Of a DNA stretch of 64,000 nucleotides, positions 1 to 8,910 are shown in pieces. The position numbers and the translations under genes were made by a program. The stretch is from Thiocapsa rosea (lineage in GTDB: Bacteria; Pseudomonadota; Gammaproteobacteria; Chromatiales; Chromatiaceae): NCBI RefSeq assembly GCF_003634315.1, contig NZ_RBXL01000001.1, forward strand, positions 4,196,501-4,260,500, given 5' to 3'. The number at the start of each line of letters is the position of its first letter. The stretch's first letter is position 1. The notes below the pieces were generated by a model, which saw only the letters and a list, made by a program, of their open reading frames with translations, was not told the DNA's origin and searched no databases.

Positions 1-666
1 GGCCTTGAGCGACAAGATGGATGCGCGATCGTTGAGGACCGTGTATCCGTTGGTGCTCAGCAGGTCCCAAATGTTGTTGTCGGTATCGCCCGAGCGCGCA
101 GGTCCCTCCGGTGCGACGAGACCGCCGCCGCCGAAGAACGCGTACCCGCTCTCGGCGAGCTGAGTCCCGATGTTGTTCATCAAGCCGCGATTGGTCACGC
201 TGGCGTAATAGGTGGCCGGTGTTGCATGATCCAGAGAGACGCTGCTGATGACCCCGACCTTCCTGCCGCTTTCATGGGCGAGCTCGGCGATACTCTTGTA
301 ACAGGTCGTTTGAGTCTCCGGATCCATGTTGATCACGCCGCTCTTGGTCTTGAGACCACTCGCGAAGGCCGTGGCCGAGGATGCCGAATCCGTCATCAAG
401 GCGTAGGCATCGTAGGTCGTCTGCATGCCCGCAACGGGCATCTTGGTCATGTTGAGCCGATTCTCGGGACGCATGAGGTCTGCGGCGAACGTCGCATCCC
501 CGCCGTTGATGGTTGTCAAATAGGCCTCGGTGGCTTGGATCTGGGCGCTCGCCATGCCGTCGCCGAGGAAGAAGAACACATACTTCGGCAGCGCCGCGCT
601 TGCCGATGTCGCTGCTGCAAGCAACGCCGTAGCGGACAGACTAAGGATCAAATGTCGGTGTTTCAC
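1..666 (-). CDS. Alkaline phosphatase, N-terminal part (runs off the left edge)
   Basis: The 222 visible codons begin at a GTG preceded by a GAAGG-like ribosome site. They open with a Sec signal peptide (hydrophobic core SLSATALLAAAT, then SASA before the predicted cleavage), so the enzyme should be periplasmic. The mature part starts with the metal-binding FFLGDGM motif. It then carries MTDSASSATAFASG, where the serine after TD is the phosphorylated nucleophile of the alkaline phosphatase superfamily, followed by GVISSVSLDHATPA. The C-terminal half with the remaining metal ligands lies outside the window. The expected role is hydrolysis of phosphomonoesters for phosphate supply. The gene diverges from the large membrane-protein gene to its right. 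The family is clear from the motifs; exact substrate preference is not visible. Confidence 0.9.
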   Translation of the reverse strand, partial: MKHRHLILSLSATALLAAATSASAALPKYVFFFLGDGMASAQIQATEAYLTTINGGDATFAADLMRPENRLNMTKMPVAGMQTTYDAYALMTDSASSATAFASGLKTKSGVINMDPETQTTCYKSIAELAHESGRKVGVISSVSLDHATPATYYASVTNRGLMNNIGTQLAESGYAFFGGGGLVAPEGPARSGDTDNNIWDLLSTNGYTVLNDRASILSLKA

Positions 667-807
667 TTGCCTTCTCTCTACTTCTGGTCATAGTTGGCCC
701 TGGATGGACGGGGCCGGCGGACCGCTCGGGGGGAGGACAGAGGTGTTGGGTGCTTTCCGAACGGCACGGCGCAATCTACAGAAAGACCCTTACTTTCTTG
801 TGACAAT

Positions 808-3800
808 ATGCCGAATGTTCCGCGACGATTGCTGCTGCTTATTCTGATCCTGTCGGCGCCTGTGCGAGCGCAGATCGATACCGTTCCGGACGGCGTCGAG
901 CCACGCGGCTCCGAAACAGGCTCCGCACCGACCGTTCCCGGGGGCTTGCGACCTTGGATCCCCTGGGTCCTGGAGGGCGGTCCCGAGGGCCAGGATCAAC
1001 GCGCCTGTCCGATCGATCCCGCCGACGGCGCGCGACTCTGTGCCTGGCCAGGGCGTTTGGAGCTGGTGCTGAGCGGGAAGGGCGGGACATTCACTCAGGT
1101 CTGGCAGGTTCTGGCCGAGTCTGTGGTGCCGCTTCCGGGCGACGCGGATGCATGGCCACTCGGGGTCGAGGTGGACGGGGCCGCACTGCCGACGGTCCAG
1201 CGCGATGGCCGGCCGACGGTGACGCTCGCGGCCGGGGTCCACCGAGTGACCGGGCGCTTCGTCTGGGATCGTCCGCCGGACGCGCTGCTGATTCCCCCAA
1301 TGGTCGGGATGGTCGCGTTGGTGCGGGATGGCCATGCGGTGGTGCCGGCGCCGCGACTGGATCGGACCAACCGTCTCTGGCTCGGTGAACCCGCCGGGTC
1401 CGATACCGAGCGCTCGGGCGATCACCTGAGCCTGGAGGTCTATCGACGCATCCAAGACAGTCTGCCGCTCGATGTCCTGACCCGTCTTCGACTGGAGGTG
1501 TCCGGCGGTGCGCGCGAGGTGCGGCTGGGTCCGGTGCTCTTGCCCGGCGGGATCCCCTTGCGGATCGACAGCCCCTTGCCTGCGCGGCTCGAAGAGGACG
1601 GGATGCTGCGGGTGCAGGTGCGTCCCGGGCGCTGGGCGCTGGATGTCGTGGCGCATCACGACGGCGATGTCTCCGAGCTTTCGCGTCCCGAGACCGGCGC
1701 ACCCTGGCCGGAGCGCGAGATCTGGGCCTTCGCCGCTGAGCCCGCGTTGCGGCGTGTCGAGCCTTCCGGACTCGCCGCCGTGGATCCGCGCCAGACCGGG
1801 ATCCCCGAGGAGTGGGCGGGTCTGCCGGTCTATCGGGCCGAGCCGGGTGGCGTCCTGCGTCTGACCGAGCAGGTCCGCGGGGATCCGGATCCCGGCCCGG
1901 ACCGTCTGCGCCTGGAGCGCGAGCTTTGGCTCGACTTCGACGGCAAGGGCTACAGCGTGCAGGACCGCATCCGAGGTCAGTTGTCGCGCGGGTGGCGCCT
2001 GGATGCCGGACCGGCACTCGCGCTCGGCGCCGTAACCCTCGACGGCCGTCCGGTACTCATCACGCGTCTTCACGACGCGGCGTCGCCCGGAGTGGAAGTC
2101 AGACGGGGCAGCCTCGATGTGGTCGCCGATGCTCGGCTCGAGTCGGCACCCGGACGTGTTCCGGCATCCGGTTGGGCGACCGAGTTCGAGAGCGTGGACG
2201 CGCGGCTGTATCTTCCGCCGGGTTGGGATCTCTTGACCGTCCAAGGCGTCGATAACCTGCCGAGTACCTGGGTCGGTCGCTGGAGCCTGTTGGATCTCTT
2301 TCTGGTGCTGATCACGACACTCGGGATCGGCCGGATCTGGGGCTGGGGTTGGGCGTTGCTTGCCCTGCTCACGTTGGGTCTGACCTGGCAGGCGCCCGGT
2401 GCGCCGCGCCTGATCTGGCTAAACCTGCTCGCCGCTGCGGCCTTGCTGCGGTTGATCCCGGACGCGCCCGTGCGTACCGGTCTGCGGCGTCTGCGGACCC
2501 TCACGACACTCTATTTCCGATTGGCGTTGCTGGGGCTCTTGGTCATCGGACTGCCGTTCTTGGTGACGGAGGTCCGCGACGGACTCTTTCCGCATCTGGA
2601 GCGCCCCTGGATCGCGTTGGGCGGCGGTGGATCGGGCATGCACACGACCGCGGCTCCCGCGCCAGCGTTGGAGCTGCGCAGCAGGATGGACATGGAGGCG
2701 ACCTCGAAACGCGAGCGGCTTTCCGATGCCTTGTCGGAACCCGCCGCGCCAATGCCCGAGCCCATCGATCTCATGGATCCCGATGCGCGTCTACAGACCG
2801 GAGCGGGCATTCCGGACTGGCGGTGGAACAGTGTGGATCTGCGTTGGAGCGGACCGGTCGGCGAGCAAGAGTCGGCACGGCTCTGGTTGCTGACCCCGAC
2901 CTTGAACCTGGTGTTGTCGCTCCTGGGTGCCGTGCTCCTGGTGCTGCTCGGTGCGCGGCTGGCCGGGCTCGTCGGCGGTCGCGGGACCCACGGCGCGGGT
3001 TTCGCCCTGCTGGTCGCCTTGGGACTGGGGACGGCGGTCGGGACCGAGCCTGTCCTCGCCGAGGACCTACCGAGCCCCGAGCTGCTTCAGGAGCTGCGTA
3101 CCCGTCTGCTCGCCCCGCCGGACTGTCTGCCGCACTGTGTCGATCTGCCCCTGATGGTCCTCGCGGCGGATCCAGACCGGCTGGTGCTGGATTTGACCCT
3201 GGACGCCGCGGTCGCGATCGCGGCGCCCGTGCCGGGCGGGTCAGGGGGCTGGTTGCCGACCGAGATTCGCGTGGGCGGCGTGCCCTCGGACGGACTGCGC
3301 CAAGATGCAGCCGGGCGGCTCCTGCTCATGCTCCCCGCCGGCCGACATGAGGTCAGGCTCGTCGGCCCGTTGGCGAGCCGCGATCAGGTCGAAATCCCAC
3401 TGCCGCTGCCGCCGCGTCTGATCCGGGCTACCGTCGAGGGCTGGAAACTCGAAGGGCTGGATGCGGACGGGCGTGCCGGTGCCCAGATTCGCCTCGTCCG
3501 CCTCTCCGACACCGGCGTCCCGCAGGAGGCATCCCTCGCCCAGGGTGCACTGCCCCCGCTGCTGCGCGTCGAGCGGACCCTGAGGATGGGCATCGATTGG
3601 CGGGTGGATACCCGCGTGCTGCGTCTTTCGCCGAACGATTTTCCGGTCTTGATCCCGGTGCCCTTGCTCCCGGGCGAGTCGGTTCAGACGCCCGGGGTCC
3701 AGGTGGAGGACGTTGCGGTTCTCGCGGACCTGCCCGCCGGGCGCTCGGAGGTGGCTTGGTCGTCGCGTCTGGAGCCGACCGGCGAGCTGCGTCTCGTCGC

Positions 3801-4956
3801 CCCCATGGATCCGCGCCTGAGCGAGGATTGGCGTCTCGATGTCGGTCCGCTCTGGCATCTGGAGCATTCGGGCATTGCCCCGATCCACCGTCTCGGGCCG
3901 TCCGAACGCTGGCTGCCCAACTGGCGCCCCCTGCCTGGCGAGACCTTGGTCTTGACCATCACCCGACCACCGGGCGTCCCGGGGCCGACATTGACCTTGG
4001 ATCGCGTCGACACGCGGGTCGAGCCGGGGCAGCGCGGGACCCTTTCGACCCTGACCCTGGCGATCCGCAGCAGCCAAGGCGGCAGCCATATCATCCGGCT
4101 GCCGGACGGCGCCGAGCCGATCGCCTTCAGCCTGGACGGCCGCAGCCTTCCGCTGCCCGACACGGCGCCGGAGGTGGAGCTGCCGCTGACGCCCGGTGCG
4201 ACGCGTGCGGAGTTGACCTGGCGCGAGCCGCAACCGCTGGGGCTCGGCTACCGGCCCAGCCTGCCGGATCTGCGCAGCCCGGCGGTTAACCTGAATCTCA
4301 CGCTGAGCCTACCGGATGACCGCTGGGTGCTCTGGACGTGGGGTCCGCGAATCGGCCCGGCCGTGCTCTTCTGGGGGATCCTCTTGGTGCTGGTCGGGCT
4401 GGCCGCGGGTCTGGGCCGCAGCCGACTCACACCCTTGCGCGTTCACGACTGGCTCCTGCTCGGCATCGGTTTGATTTTGGCTCAGGTCTGGGTCGTGCTG
4501 CTGGTTATCGGCTGGCTCTTCGCACTTGGCCTGCGGCATCGCATGGACCCGCTTACCCGTCCGGCCTGGCGCTTCAACCTGATCCAGACGGGGCTCGTGC
4601 TCCTGACGCTCTTCGCCCTGGCGGGGCTCCTCGGCGCCGTCCAGCAAGGTCTGCTGGGAACGCCCGAGATGCAGATCATGGGGAACGGCTCGACCGCGAC
4701 CACGCTCAATTGGTATCAAGACCGCGGTGGACCCGTGCTGCCGGAGGTGTGGGTGCTCTCGGTCCCCATGTGGGTCTACCGCGCACTCATGCTCGCTTGG
4801 GCGCTCTGGCTTGCGATGCGCCTGCTCGACTGGCTGCGCTGGGGGTGGGAGGGGCTTTCCAAGCCTCTGCTCTGGCGGGAGCTACCCGCTGCCGAGCCGA
4901 AGCGGTCAAAGGAGAAACGCACGCCCGAGACGGAGGAGATGCGGCTGGATCTTTGA
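808..4956 (+). CDS. Large membrane protein with signal peptide, function unknown
   Basis: The open frame begins at 694, but the ATG at 808 is preferred because it opens with a clean signal sequence (MPNVPRRLLLLILILSAPVRAQ). From there the product is 1,382 residues. A long extracytoplasmic beta-rich region is followed by hydrophobic segments near the middle (LLDLFLVLITTLGIG, LLALLTLGLTW, LALLGLLVIGLPFL), another pair around LNLVLSLLGAVLLVLLGARL, a second extracytoplasmic half, and several membrane segments near the C-terminus (VLFWGILLVLVGLAAGL, LLLGIGLILAQVWVVLLVIG). The C-terminus is charged and cytoplasmic-looking. The two halves have a similar layout, possibly an internal duplication. No catalytic motif or named domain was recognised. 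The gene stands alone and a palindromic element starts 4 bp after its stop codon. Confidence 0.75.
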   Translation: MPNVPRRLLLLILILSAPVRAQIDTVPDGVEPRGSETGSAPTVPGGLRPWIPWVLEGGPEGQDQRACPIDPADGARLCAWPGRLELVLSGKGGTFTQVWQVLAESVVPLPGDADAWPLGVEVDGAALPTVQRDGRPTVTLAAGVHRVTGRFVWDRPPDALLIPPMVGMVALVRDGHAVVPAPRLDRTNRLWLGEPAGSDTERSGDHLSLEVYRRIQDSLPLDVLTRLRLEVSGGAREVRLGPVLLPGGIPLRIDSPLPARLEEDGMLRVQVRPGRWALDVVAHHDGDVSELSRPETGAPWPEREIWAFAAEPALRRVEPSGLAAVDPRQTGIPEEWAGLPVYRAEPGGVLRLTEQVRGDPDPGPDRLRLERELWLDFDGKGYSVQDRIRGQLSRGWRLDAGPALALGAVTLDGRPVLITRLHDAASPGVEVRRGSLDVVADARLESAPGRVPASGWATEFESVDARLYLPPGWDLLTVQGVDNLPSTWVGRWSLLDLFLVLITTLGIGRIWGWGWALLALLTLGLTWQAPGAPRLIWLNLLAAAALLRLIPDAPVRTGLRRLRTLTTLYFRLALLGLLVIGLPFLVTEVRDGLFPHLERPWIALGGGGSGMHTTAAPAPALELRSRMDMEATSKRERLSDALSEPAAPMPEPIDLMDPDARLQTGAGIPDWRWNSVDLRWSGPVGEQESARLWLLTPTLNLVLSLLGAVLLVLLGARLAGLVGGRGTHGAGFALLVALGLGTAVGTEPVLAEDLPSPELLQELRTRLLAPPDCLPHCVDLPLMVLAADPDRLVLDLTLDAAVAIAAPVPGGSGGWLPTEIRVGGVPSDGLRQDAAGRLLLMLPAGRHEVRLVGPLASRDQVEIPLPLPPRLIRATVEGWKLEGLDADGRAGAQIRLVRLSDTGVPQEASLAQGALPPLLRVERTLRMGIDWRVDTRVLRLSPNDFPVLIPVPLLPGESVQTPGVQVEDVAVLADLPAGRSEVAWSSRLEPTGELRLVAPMDPRLSEDWRLDVGPLWHLEHSGIAPIHRLGPSERWLPNWRPLPGETLVLTITRPPGVPGPTLTLDRVDTRVEPGQRGTLSTLTLAIRSSQGGSHIIRLPDGAEPIAFSLDGRSLPLPDTAPEVELPLTPGATRAELTWREPQPLGLGYRPSLPDLRSPAVNLNLTLSLPDDRWVLWTWGPRIGPAVLFWGILLVLVGLAAGLGRSRLTPLRVHDWLLLGIGLILAQVWVVLLVIGWLFALGLRHRMDPLTRPAWRFNLIQTGLVLLTLFALAGLLGAVQQGLLGTPEMQIMGNGSTATTLNWYQDRGGPVLPEVWVLSVPMWVYRALMLAWALWLAMRLLDWLRWGWEGLSKPLLWRELPAAEPKRSKEKRTPETEEMRLDL

Positions 4957-4959
4957 CCC

Positions 4960-5043
4960 TAAACCGCGTTCCGAGCGAGATGCTCACTTTCGATTGAGTT
5001 CGACGTTTGGTGCATCCACGGCCCATAGCGGGGACGCGGTTTA
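4960..5043. repeat. 85-bp palindromic element, copy a
   Basis: Terminal inverted repeats TAAACCGCGTTCC and GGGGACGCGGTTTA bound an 84-bp element starting 4 bp after the stop of the large membrane protein. It is nearly identical along its length to copy g at 31703-31787, sharing GAGCGAGATGCTCAC and GTGCATCCACGGCCC blocks. No coding capacity. Behaves like a REP/MITE. Confidence 0.85.
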
Positions 5044-5066
5044 AAATTTGATCATTTTTAATCTCT

Positions 5067-5151
5067 TAAACCGCGCCGGCTCCAGCGGTCGTCAAATCCG
5101 CCTGGGCCGATCCCATCCAAAAACATCGCATACCGCGCTGGGCGCGGTTTA
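5067..5151. repeat. 85-bp palindromic element, copy b
   Basis: Same terminal sequences (TAAACCGCGCC ... GGGCGCGGTTTA) as copy a, but the interior is unrelated. It ends 1 bp before the stop codon of the leftward AAA-ATPase-like gene. Copies a and b sit back to back between two convergent genes. Confidence 0.8.
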
Positions 5152-5152
5152 A

Positions 5153-6970
5153 TTAAAGAGCAGTTGAACCGGATTCAGCTTGACCGGGGCTCGTCACAAC
5201 CAGCGCGACGTCGACCGCCCGCCAAACGAGGCGCTCATGGCCGATGCCGACCACGGCGAAGGCGCGCAGGTCCGTCAAGCCATAGCGCTCGCGCAAGGCG
5301 GCACCATAGCGTCGTGCTTGCGCCTCGGCCTCGTCGAGCTTGGCGGCGACCGCGGGCAGGGCGGCAAGGGTCTCGCGGGAACCGGCGCGCACCTGCTCGC
5401 CGCTGAGTCCCAAGTCCTTAAGTCCGAGGTGTTTGAGCTCCAGCAGCAGATCCAGCGCCCGGACGCGGCGCATGTCGGGGCGCACGATCAAGGCGAGATC
5501 GACATACCCGCGCTCGGTCTCCAGCTCCGAAACCATCATGTAAAGCCGGTCGTTGAACAGGAGGGTGAGGAAGGCGATCTTCAGCAGCAGCTCGTTGCTC
5601 CAGCGGTAGTCGCGGTTGGAGAGGATCTTGAAGTAGCGCTGCTCGATGAAGTCGCAGATCGGCTCGAGGTCTGCCTGAAGATAGACCGTCTCGGACCGGC
5701 GTTGGATGGTCTCGCGGTCGTCGTAGGTGGGGAGCCACAGCTCCTGGAGGCGCTCGACATAGAGCGCGCGAGCGACCAGATTGGGGATCGCCAGTCGCAG
5801 TTTCCCGAGCACGCCCTCGCCGGCCAACGTCATGATGCCGAAATAGTAGAGCAGCGAGGCCATGAAGGGCTGATCCTTCACTGCAAGGAGCATGTCGGCC
5901 ACTCCGAAACGCCGCGCCAGTTGCGGGATGGTCACGCCCTCGGCGTTGCTCAGGGCCTCGATCAAGAGGGCCTCGCCATGCGGCAGGCGCGCGATATAGA
6001 CGAGCTTCGCACGGTCCATCGCCAGATTCTCGTCGAGCATCCGGCGCGGATAGCGTCCGCGTTTGTCGAGATGCTCCAAGAAGTAGAGGCTCAGGGTCGG
6101 GTTGTAGATCCGGGCCTCGGCGTCTTCGCTGAACCGATAGCCGTTGTAGAAGGTGCGCATGGTGTCAAGCGCCTCGGCGTGCGACCAGTCGGCGCCGTCG
6201 CTTGCCAGAAGGGTCAGCACGGCGGCGATCTCCGGTTCGGTGAAGCCGCAGAGGTCGTTGAACTCGGGTTCCAGATAGATGTTTTTCGCGACGTTGTAGC
6301 CGCTGGTCATGTCGCTCAGAACGACCGGCGAGACGCCCGTGATGAAGACCCGATCGAGCCCCTGGCCCCCGGCGCCGGCCTTGACTGCCTTGAAGACGGT
6401 CTTCAATAGACCTTCGCCGTAGAGCAGCGCCTCGTAGTGTTCGCGCTTCGCCATCAGGACCTCGTTGGCGAAGTTGTCGTATTCGTCGATGAGCAGATAG
6501 AGCTTGTGCGGGGTTTGCGAGACCGCCGTCAGGGCCGAACGCCATGATGACAGGGCGTTGTCGGTCTGAATCTCGATTGGCCGCGGCAGCTGGTCTTGAT
6601 AGCGGATCGCAAACTCGCGGATGCAGTCGTTGAGATGCTGGTGCAGCGCCGCCTCGATATCTCGGACCTCGCCCTGTGGCTTGACCAGCGAGAAATCCCA
6701 CCGCATGACGAAATAGCGGTTGTGTAACGGCGTGGGGGCGCGACCGATGGCGAGCGATCCGAACAAGGCGTCGAACTGCTCGGCCCGGCCGAGATCGTAG
6801 TAGCATTCCAGCATCGACAGCAGCAGGCTCTTGCCGAAGCGTCGCGGGCGGATGAAGAGCAGTTGATCGCCCGAGGCTTCCAGCAGCGGGATGCGGTCGG
6901 TGCGGTCCTGGTAGAAGTAGCCTTCGCGGATCAGTTTGCCGAAGTCGCTCAATCCATAGGGGAATCGCAT
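5153..6970 (-). CDS. AAA-ATPase-like / PD-(D/E)XK nuclease-superfamily protein
   Basis: 605 residues. The N-terminus has MRFPYGLSDFGKLI and then a P-loop region (FIRPRRFGKSLLLSML) with a Walker B-like LYLLIDEYDNFAN, the pattern of the AAA-ATPase-like family (PF09820). The C-terminal 100 residues (GYVDLALIVRPDMRRVRALDLLLELKHL pattern) match the PD-(D/E)XK-like tail (PF08011): the D in DLAL and the E-x-K in ELKHL are the likely metal and catalytic positions. These two-domain proteins are common, often multicopy, in bacteria with large accessory genomes. Their biological role is not established, and a defence or mobile-element role is only suspected. The gene stands alone and ends at palindromic element b. 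Confidence 0.85.
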   Translation of the reverse strand: MRFPYGLSDFGKLIREGYFYQDRTDRIPLLEASGDQLLFIRPRRFGKSLLLSMLECYYDLGRAEQFDALFGSLAIGRAPTPLHNRYFVMRWDFSLVKPQGEVRDIEAALHQHLNDCIREFAIRYQDQLPRPIEIQTDNALSSWRSALTAVSQTPHKLYLLIDEYDNFANEVLMAKREHYEALLYGEGLLKTVFKAVKAGAGGQGLDRVFITGVSPVVLSDMTSGYNVAKNIYLEPEFNDLCGFTEPEIAAVLTLLASDGADWSHAEALDTMRTFYNGYRFSEDAEARIYNPTLSLYFLEHLDKRGRYPRRMLDENLAMDRAKLVYIARLPHGEALLIEALSNAEGVTIPQLARRFGVADMLLAVKDQPFMASLLYYFGIMTLAGEGVLGKLRLAIPNLVARALYVERLQELWLPTYDDRETIQRRSETVYLQADLEPICDFIEQRYFKILSNRDYRWSNELLLKIAFLTLLFNDRLYMMVSELETERGYVDLALIVRPDMRRVRALDLLLELKHLGLKDLGLSGEQVRAGSRETLAALPAVAAKLDEAEAQARRYGAALRERYGLTDLRAFAVVGIGHERLVWRAVDVALVVTSPGQAESGSTAL

Positions 6971-7090
6971 GGCGCGACCTGCTCCGGGTGCGTGGTTCGT
7001 CCCTCGAACATAGCACGCTTGGATGCGGTGTAGGAGGAGGTCGAGGTGTCCGTCCGACAGGGCGACCCCGGCGATCGGGGTGTCGTTTCA

Positions 7091-7816
7091 ATGGCCGAGC
7101 GAGGGATGATCGTGAGTGGTCCGGTTGTGTTCAGCTTCTTCCGCTATTCGGGGCTCCGTGTTCCCGATGCCTTCCTGCGGATGGGCTTTCAGCGGTTTCT
7201 GATGGATCGCCATATGCCGGCCGGCAGGATCCGCCTGATGGGCTGTGGCAGCGGCGACGGGTTTTCCGTGGTGCCGGATCTCGGTGCTTACTGCCTGATG
7301 CGGGTCTTCGCGGATCCCGACGACGAGGCGCGTCTGCGCCGGACCCCTTTCTACCGAGCCGTCGCCGATGCGAGCACCGAGCAGCTCCACTTTTCGCTGA
7401 CTCCGGTGTCCGGGCGCGGAACCTGGGGCGGTGAGGCGCTCTTCGACTATCGAGGCCGCCAGCAGCCGGATCGGCCGCTCGTCGTGCTCACCCGTGCGCG
7501 GGTCGCTTCGACGCGGGCGCGCGCCTTCTGGCGCAGCGTCCCGGAGATCCGCCGTCAGCTCCGCGGCACGCCGGGCTGCCCCTATCACGTCGGATTCGGA
7601 GAGCACCCGCTCTTGACGCTCGCGACCTTCAGCGTCTGGGAGGATCTCTCCCGGATGCAGGCGTTCGCGTATCGGACCACGCCGCACCATCGGGCCGGCC
7701 GCGCGTCGCGCCAGGAGGACTGGCTCAGCGAGTCGATGTTTGTTCGTTTCGCGATCGAGCGCATCGAGGGCGATCTCGCGCGTTATCCCCGCCTCGCCGC
7801 ACTCATGGAGTCTTGA
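7091..7816 (+). CDS. crtA: Spheroidene monooxygenase-like protein (CrtA family)
   Basis: 241 residues from the ATG at 7091; the frame is open from 7046 and a second ATG lies at 7106. The pattern FSFFRYSGLR, GCGSGDGFSVVPDLGAYCLMRVF, a GxWGGxxxF segment and VVLTRARVASTRARAFWRSVP fits the CrtA family, which puts a keto group at C-2 of spheroidene or spirilloxanthin in purple bacteria. The WGG and LTRAR blocks are the best landmarks. No other carotenoid genes are nearby, so the gene is detached from any photosynthesis cluster here. The family call is fairly secure, but the exact carotenoid substrate is not. It supports a phototrophic purple bacterium as host. Confidence 0.75.
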   Translation: MAERGMIVSGPVVFSFFRYSGLRVPDAFLRMGFQRFLMDRHMPAGRIRLMGCGSGDGFSVVPDLGAYCLMRVFADPDDEARLRRTPFYRAVADASTEQLHFSLTPVSGRGTWGGEALFDYRGRQQPDRPLVVLTRARVASTRARAFWRSVPEIRRQLRGTPGCPYHVGFGEHPLLTLATFSVWEDLSRMQAFAYRTTPHHRAGRASRQEDWLSESMFVRFAIERIEGDLARYPRLAALMES

Positions 7817-7885
7817 GAGCGCCGACCGTCGCAGGTCGCAGGATCAAGGGATTCCCGGTAACAGTGATGCCGAGGGACTTGATCG

Positions 7886-7902
7886 TTAAACCGCGCAAAG
7901 CC
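7886..7902. repeat. Half of a palindromic element (left end only)
   Basis: TTAAACCGCGC is the conserved left end of the 85-bp element family. It is followed directly by the GTAGGGTGGAC repeat at 7903 and no matching right end is visible, so it looks like a truncated copy. Confidence 0.45.
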
Positions 7903-7987
7903 GGTAGGGTGGACGAGCGAGAGCGAAGTCCACCGAACCCCGCGCCGGCGCCGGTGGTCTGCGCTTCGCTTGTCCACCCCACCCTAC
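7903..7987. repeat. GTAGGGTGGAC inverted repeat, copy 1
   Basis: GGTAGGGTGGACGAGCGAG begins a palindromic unit that closes with CTTGTCCACCCCACCCTAC. The same unit occurs at 24408-24487 and 57251-57335. The interior reads AGTCCACCGAACCCCGCGCCGGCG. A dispersed intergenic repeat. Confidence 0.8.
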
Positions 7988-8046
7988 GGCGCTTGTTTAC
8001 CTTACGGCGCTTGTCCACCTTACGGCGCTTGTTTACCTTACGGCAC
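7983..8046. repeat. 18-bp tandem repeat, 3.5 units
   Basis: The unit CTTACGGCGCTTGTTTAC is repeated about three and a half times with TTT/CCA variants at one position (TTGTTTACC, TTGTCCACC, TTGTTTACC). It follows directly on the GTAGGGTGG repeat and looks like slippage amplification of its edge. Confidence 0.75.
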
Positions 8047-8138
8047 TAGGCTTTGCCCAACCTACGGGTACGGAATGTTTCGGAAATGCCATAGACGGAT
8101 CGTGGGCACCGAAGACCCCGAAAATGGTTTTCAAATCC

Positions 8139-8223
8139 TAAACCGCGTCCACCACTGAGCGGATTGGGTCCGCTGAGCGTTATTCTCGCTGCGAGGATCG
8201 AATATCGCTTCGGACGCGGTTTA
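8139..8223. repeat. 85-bp palindromic element, copy c
   Basis: Ends TAAACCGCGTCC and GGACGCGGTTTA, with an internal hairpin around TGAGCGGATTGGGTCCGCT. It stops 3 bp from the fabA stop codon at 8227, on the downstream side of fabA. Confidence 0.85.
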
Positions 8224-8226
8224 GTC

Positions 8227-8742
8227 TTAGAAGCCCTCGGTCGAGGTAAAGAGCCCCACCCGCAGATCCTTTGCCGTATAAATGGTGCGCCCGTCCACCT
8301 GCACCACGCCGTCGCCGATGCCGAGCACCAGTTTGCGCGAAATCACCCGCTTCATGTCGATGTGATAGGTGACCTTGCTCGCGGTCGGGAGCACCTGTCC
8401 GGTGAATTTGACCTCGCCCACACCGAGCGCACGCCCGTGCCCCGGGTTGCCGATCCACGCCAGATAGAAGCCGACGAGCTGCCAGAGTGCATCCAGACCC
8501 AGACAGCCGGGCATGACCGGGTCGCCGGGAAAATGGCACTGAAAGAACCAGAGCTCGGGCTTGATATCCAGCTCGGCCAGGATCTCGCCCTTGCCGTTGG
8601 CGCCGCCGAAATCGGCGATGCGCAGCACGCGATCCATCATCAGCATGTTCGGCACGGGCAGCTGGGCATTGCCCGGGCCGAACATGTCGCCGTGGCCGCA
8701 GGCGAGGAGGGCGTCGCGGTCGAAGGAGGCTTCTTTAGTCAT
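8227..8742 (-). CDS. fabA: 3-hydroxydecanoyl-ACP dehydratase/isomerase FabA
   Basis: 171 residues, the usual FabA length. It dehydrates 3-hydroxydecanoyl-ACP and isomerises trans-2- to cis-3-decenoyl-ACP, the branch point for unsaturated fatty acids in the oxygen-independent pathway. The catalytic histidine lies in [14 protein letters not shown] and the paired aspartate in [10 protein letters not shown], both intact. The hot-dog fold core [15 protein letters not shown] and the N-terminal [14 protein letters not shown] are present. The usual partner fabB is not adjacent; proS lies upstream on the same strand with a gap of about 170 bp. Palindromic element c follows the stop at once. Confidence 0.97.
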   Translation of the reverse strand: MTKEASFDRDALLACGHGDMFGPGNAQLPVPNMLMMDRVLRIADFGGANGKGEILAELDIKPELWFFQCHFPGDPVMPGCLGLDALWQLVGFYLAWIGNPGHGRALGVGEVKFTGQVLPTASKVTYHIDMKRVISRKLVLGIGDGVVQVDGRTIYTAKDLRVGLFTSTEGF

Positions 8743-8910
8743 TTTGGGGTGAGGTCCTGTGTGTCTTGCGGTTCCAGGGATTCGAGAGCCTCCAGCCTCC
8801 AGCCTCCGGCCTCCGGCTTTGTTAGAGGCGGCGGGGCGGGATGGATTGCACGCGATGCGTTCGGTGTTGCGTTGCCCCTACGAGAGCGCGAGGATCGCTG
8901 GCGGCTGAAA

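Noticed and set aside
694-807. Upstream extension of the large membrane protein
   Set aside because: The extra 38 residues lie ahead of a clean signal peptide; the ATG at 808 is the likely start.
7983-8046. CRISPR-like array
   Set aside because: The 18-bp units are directly adjacent without spacers; a tandem repeat.
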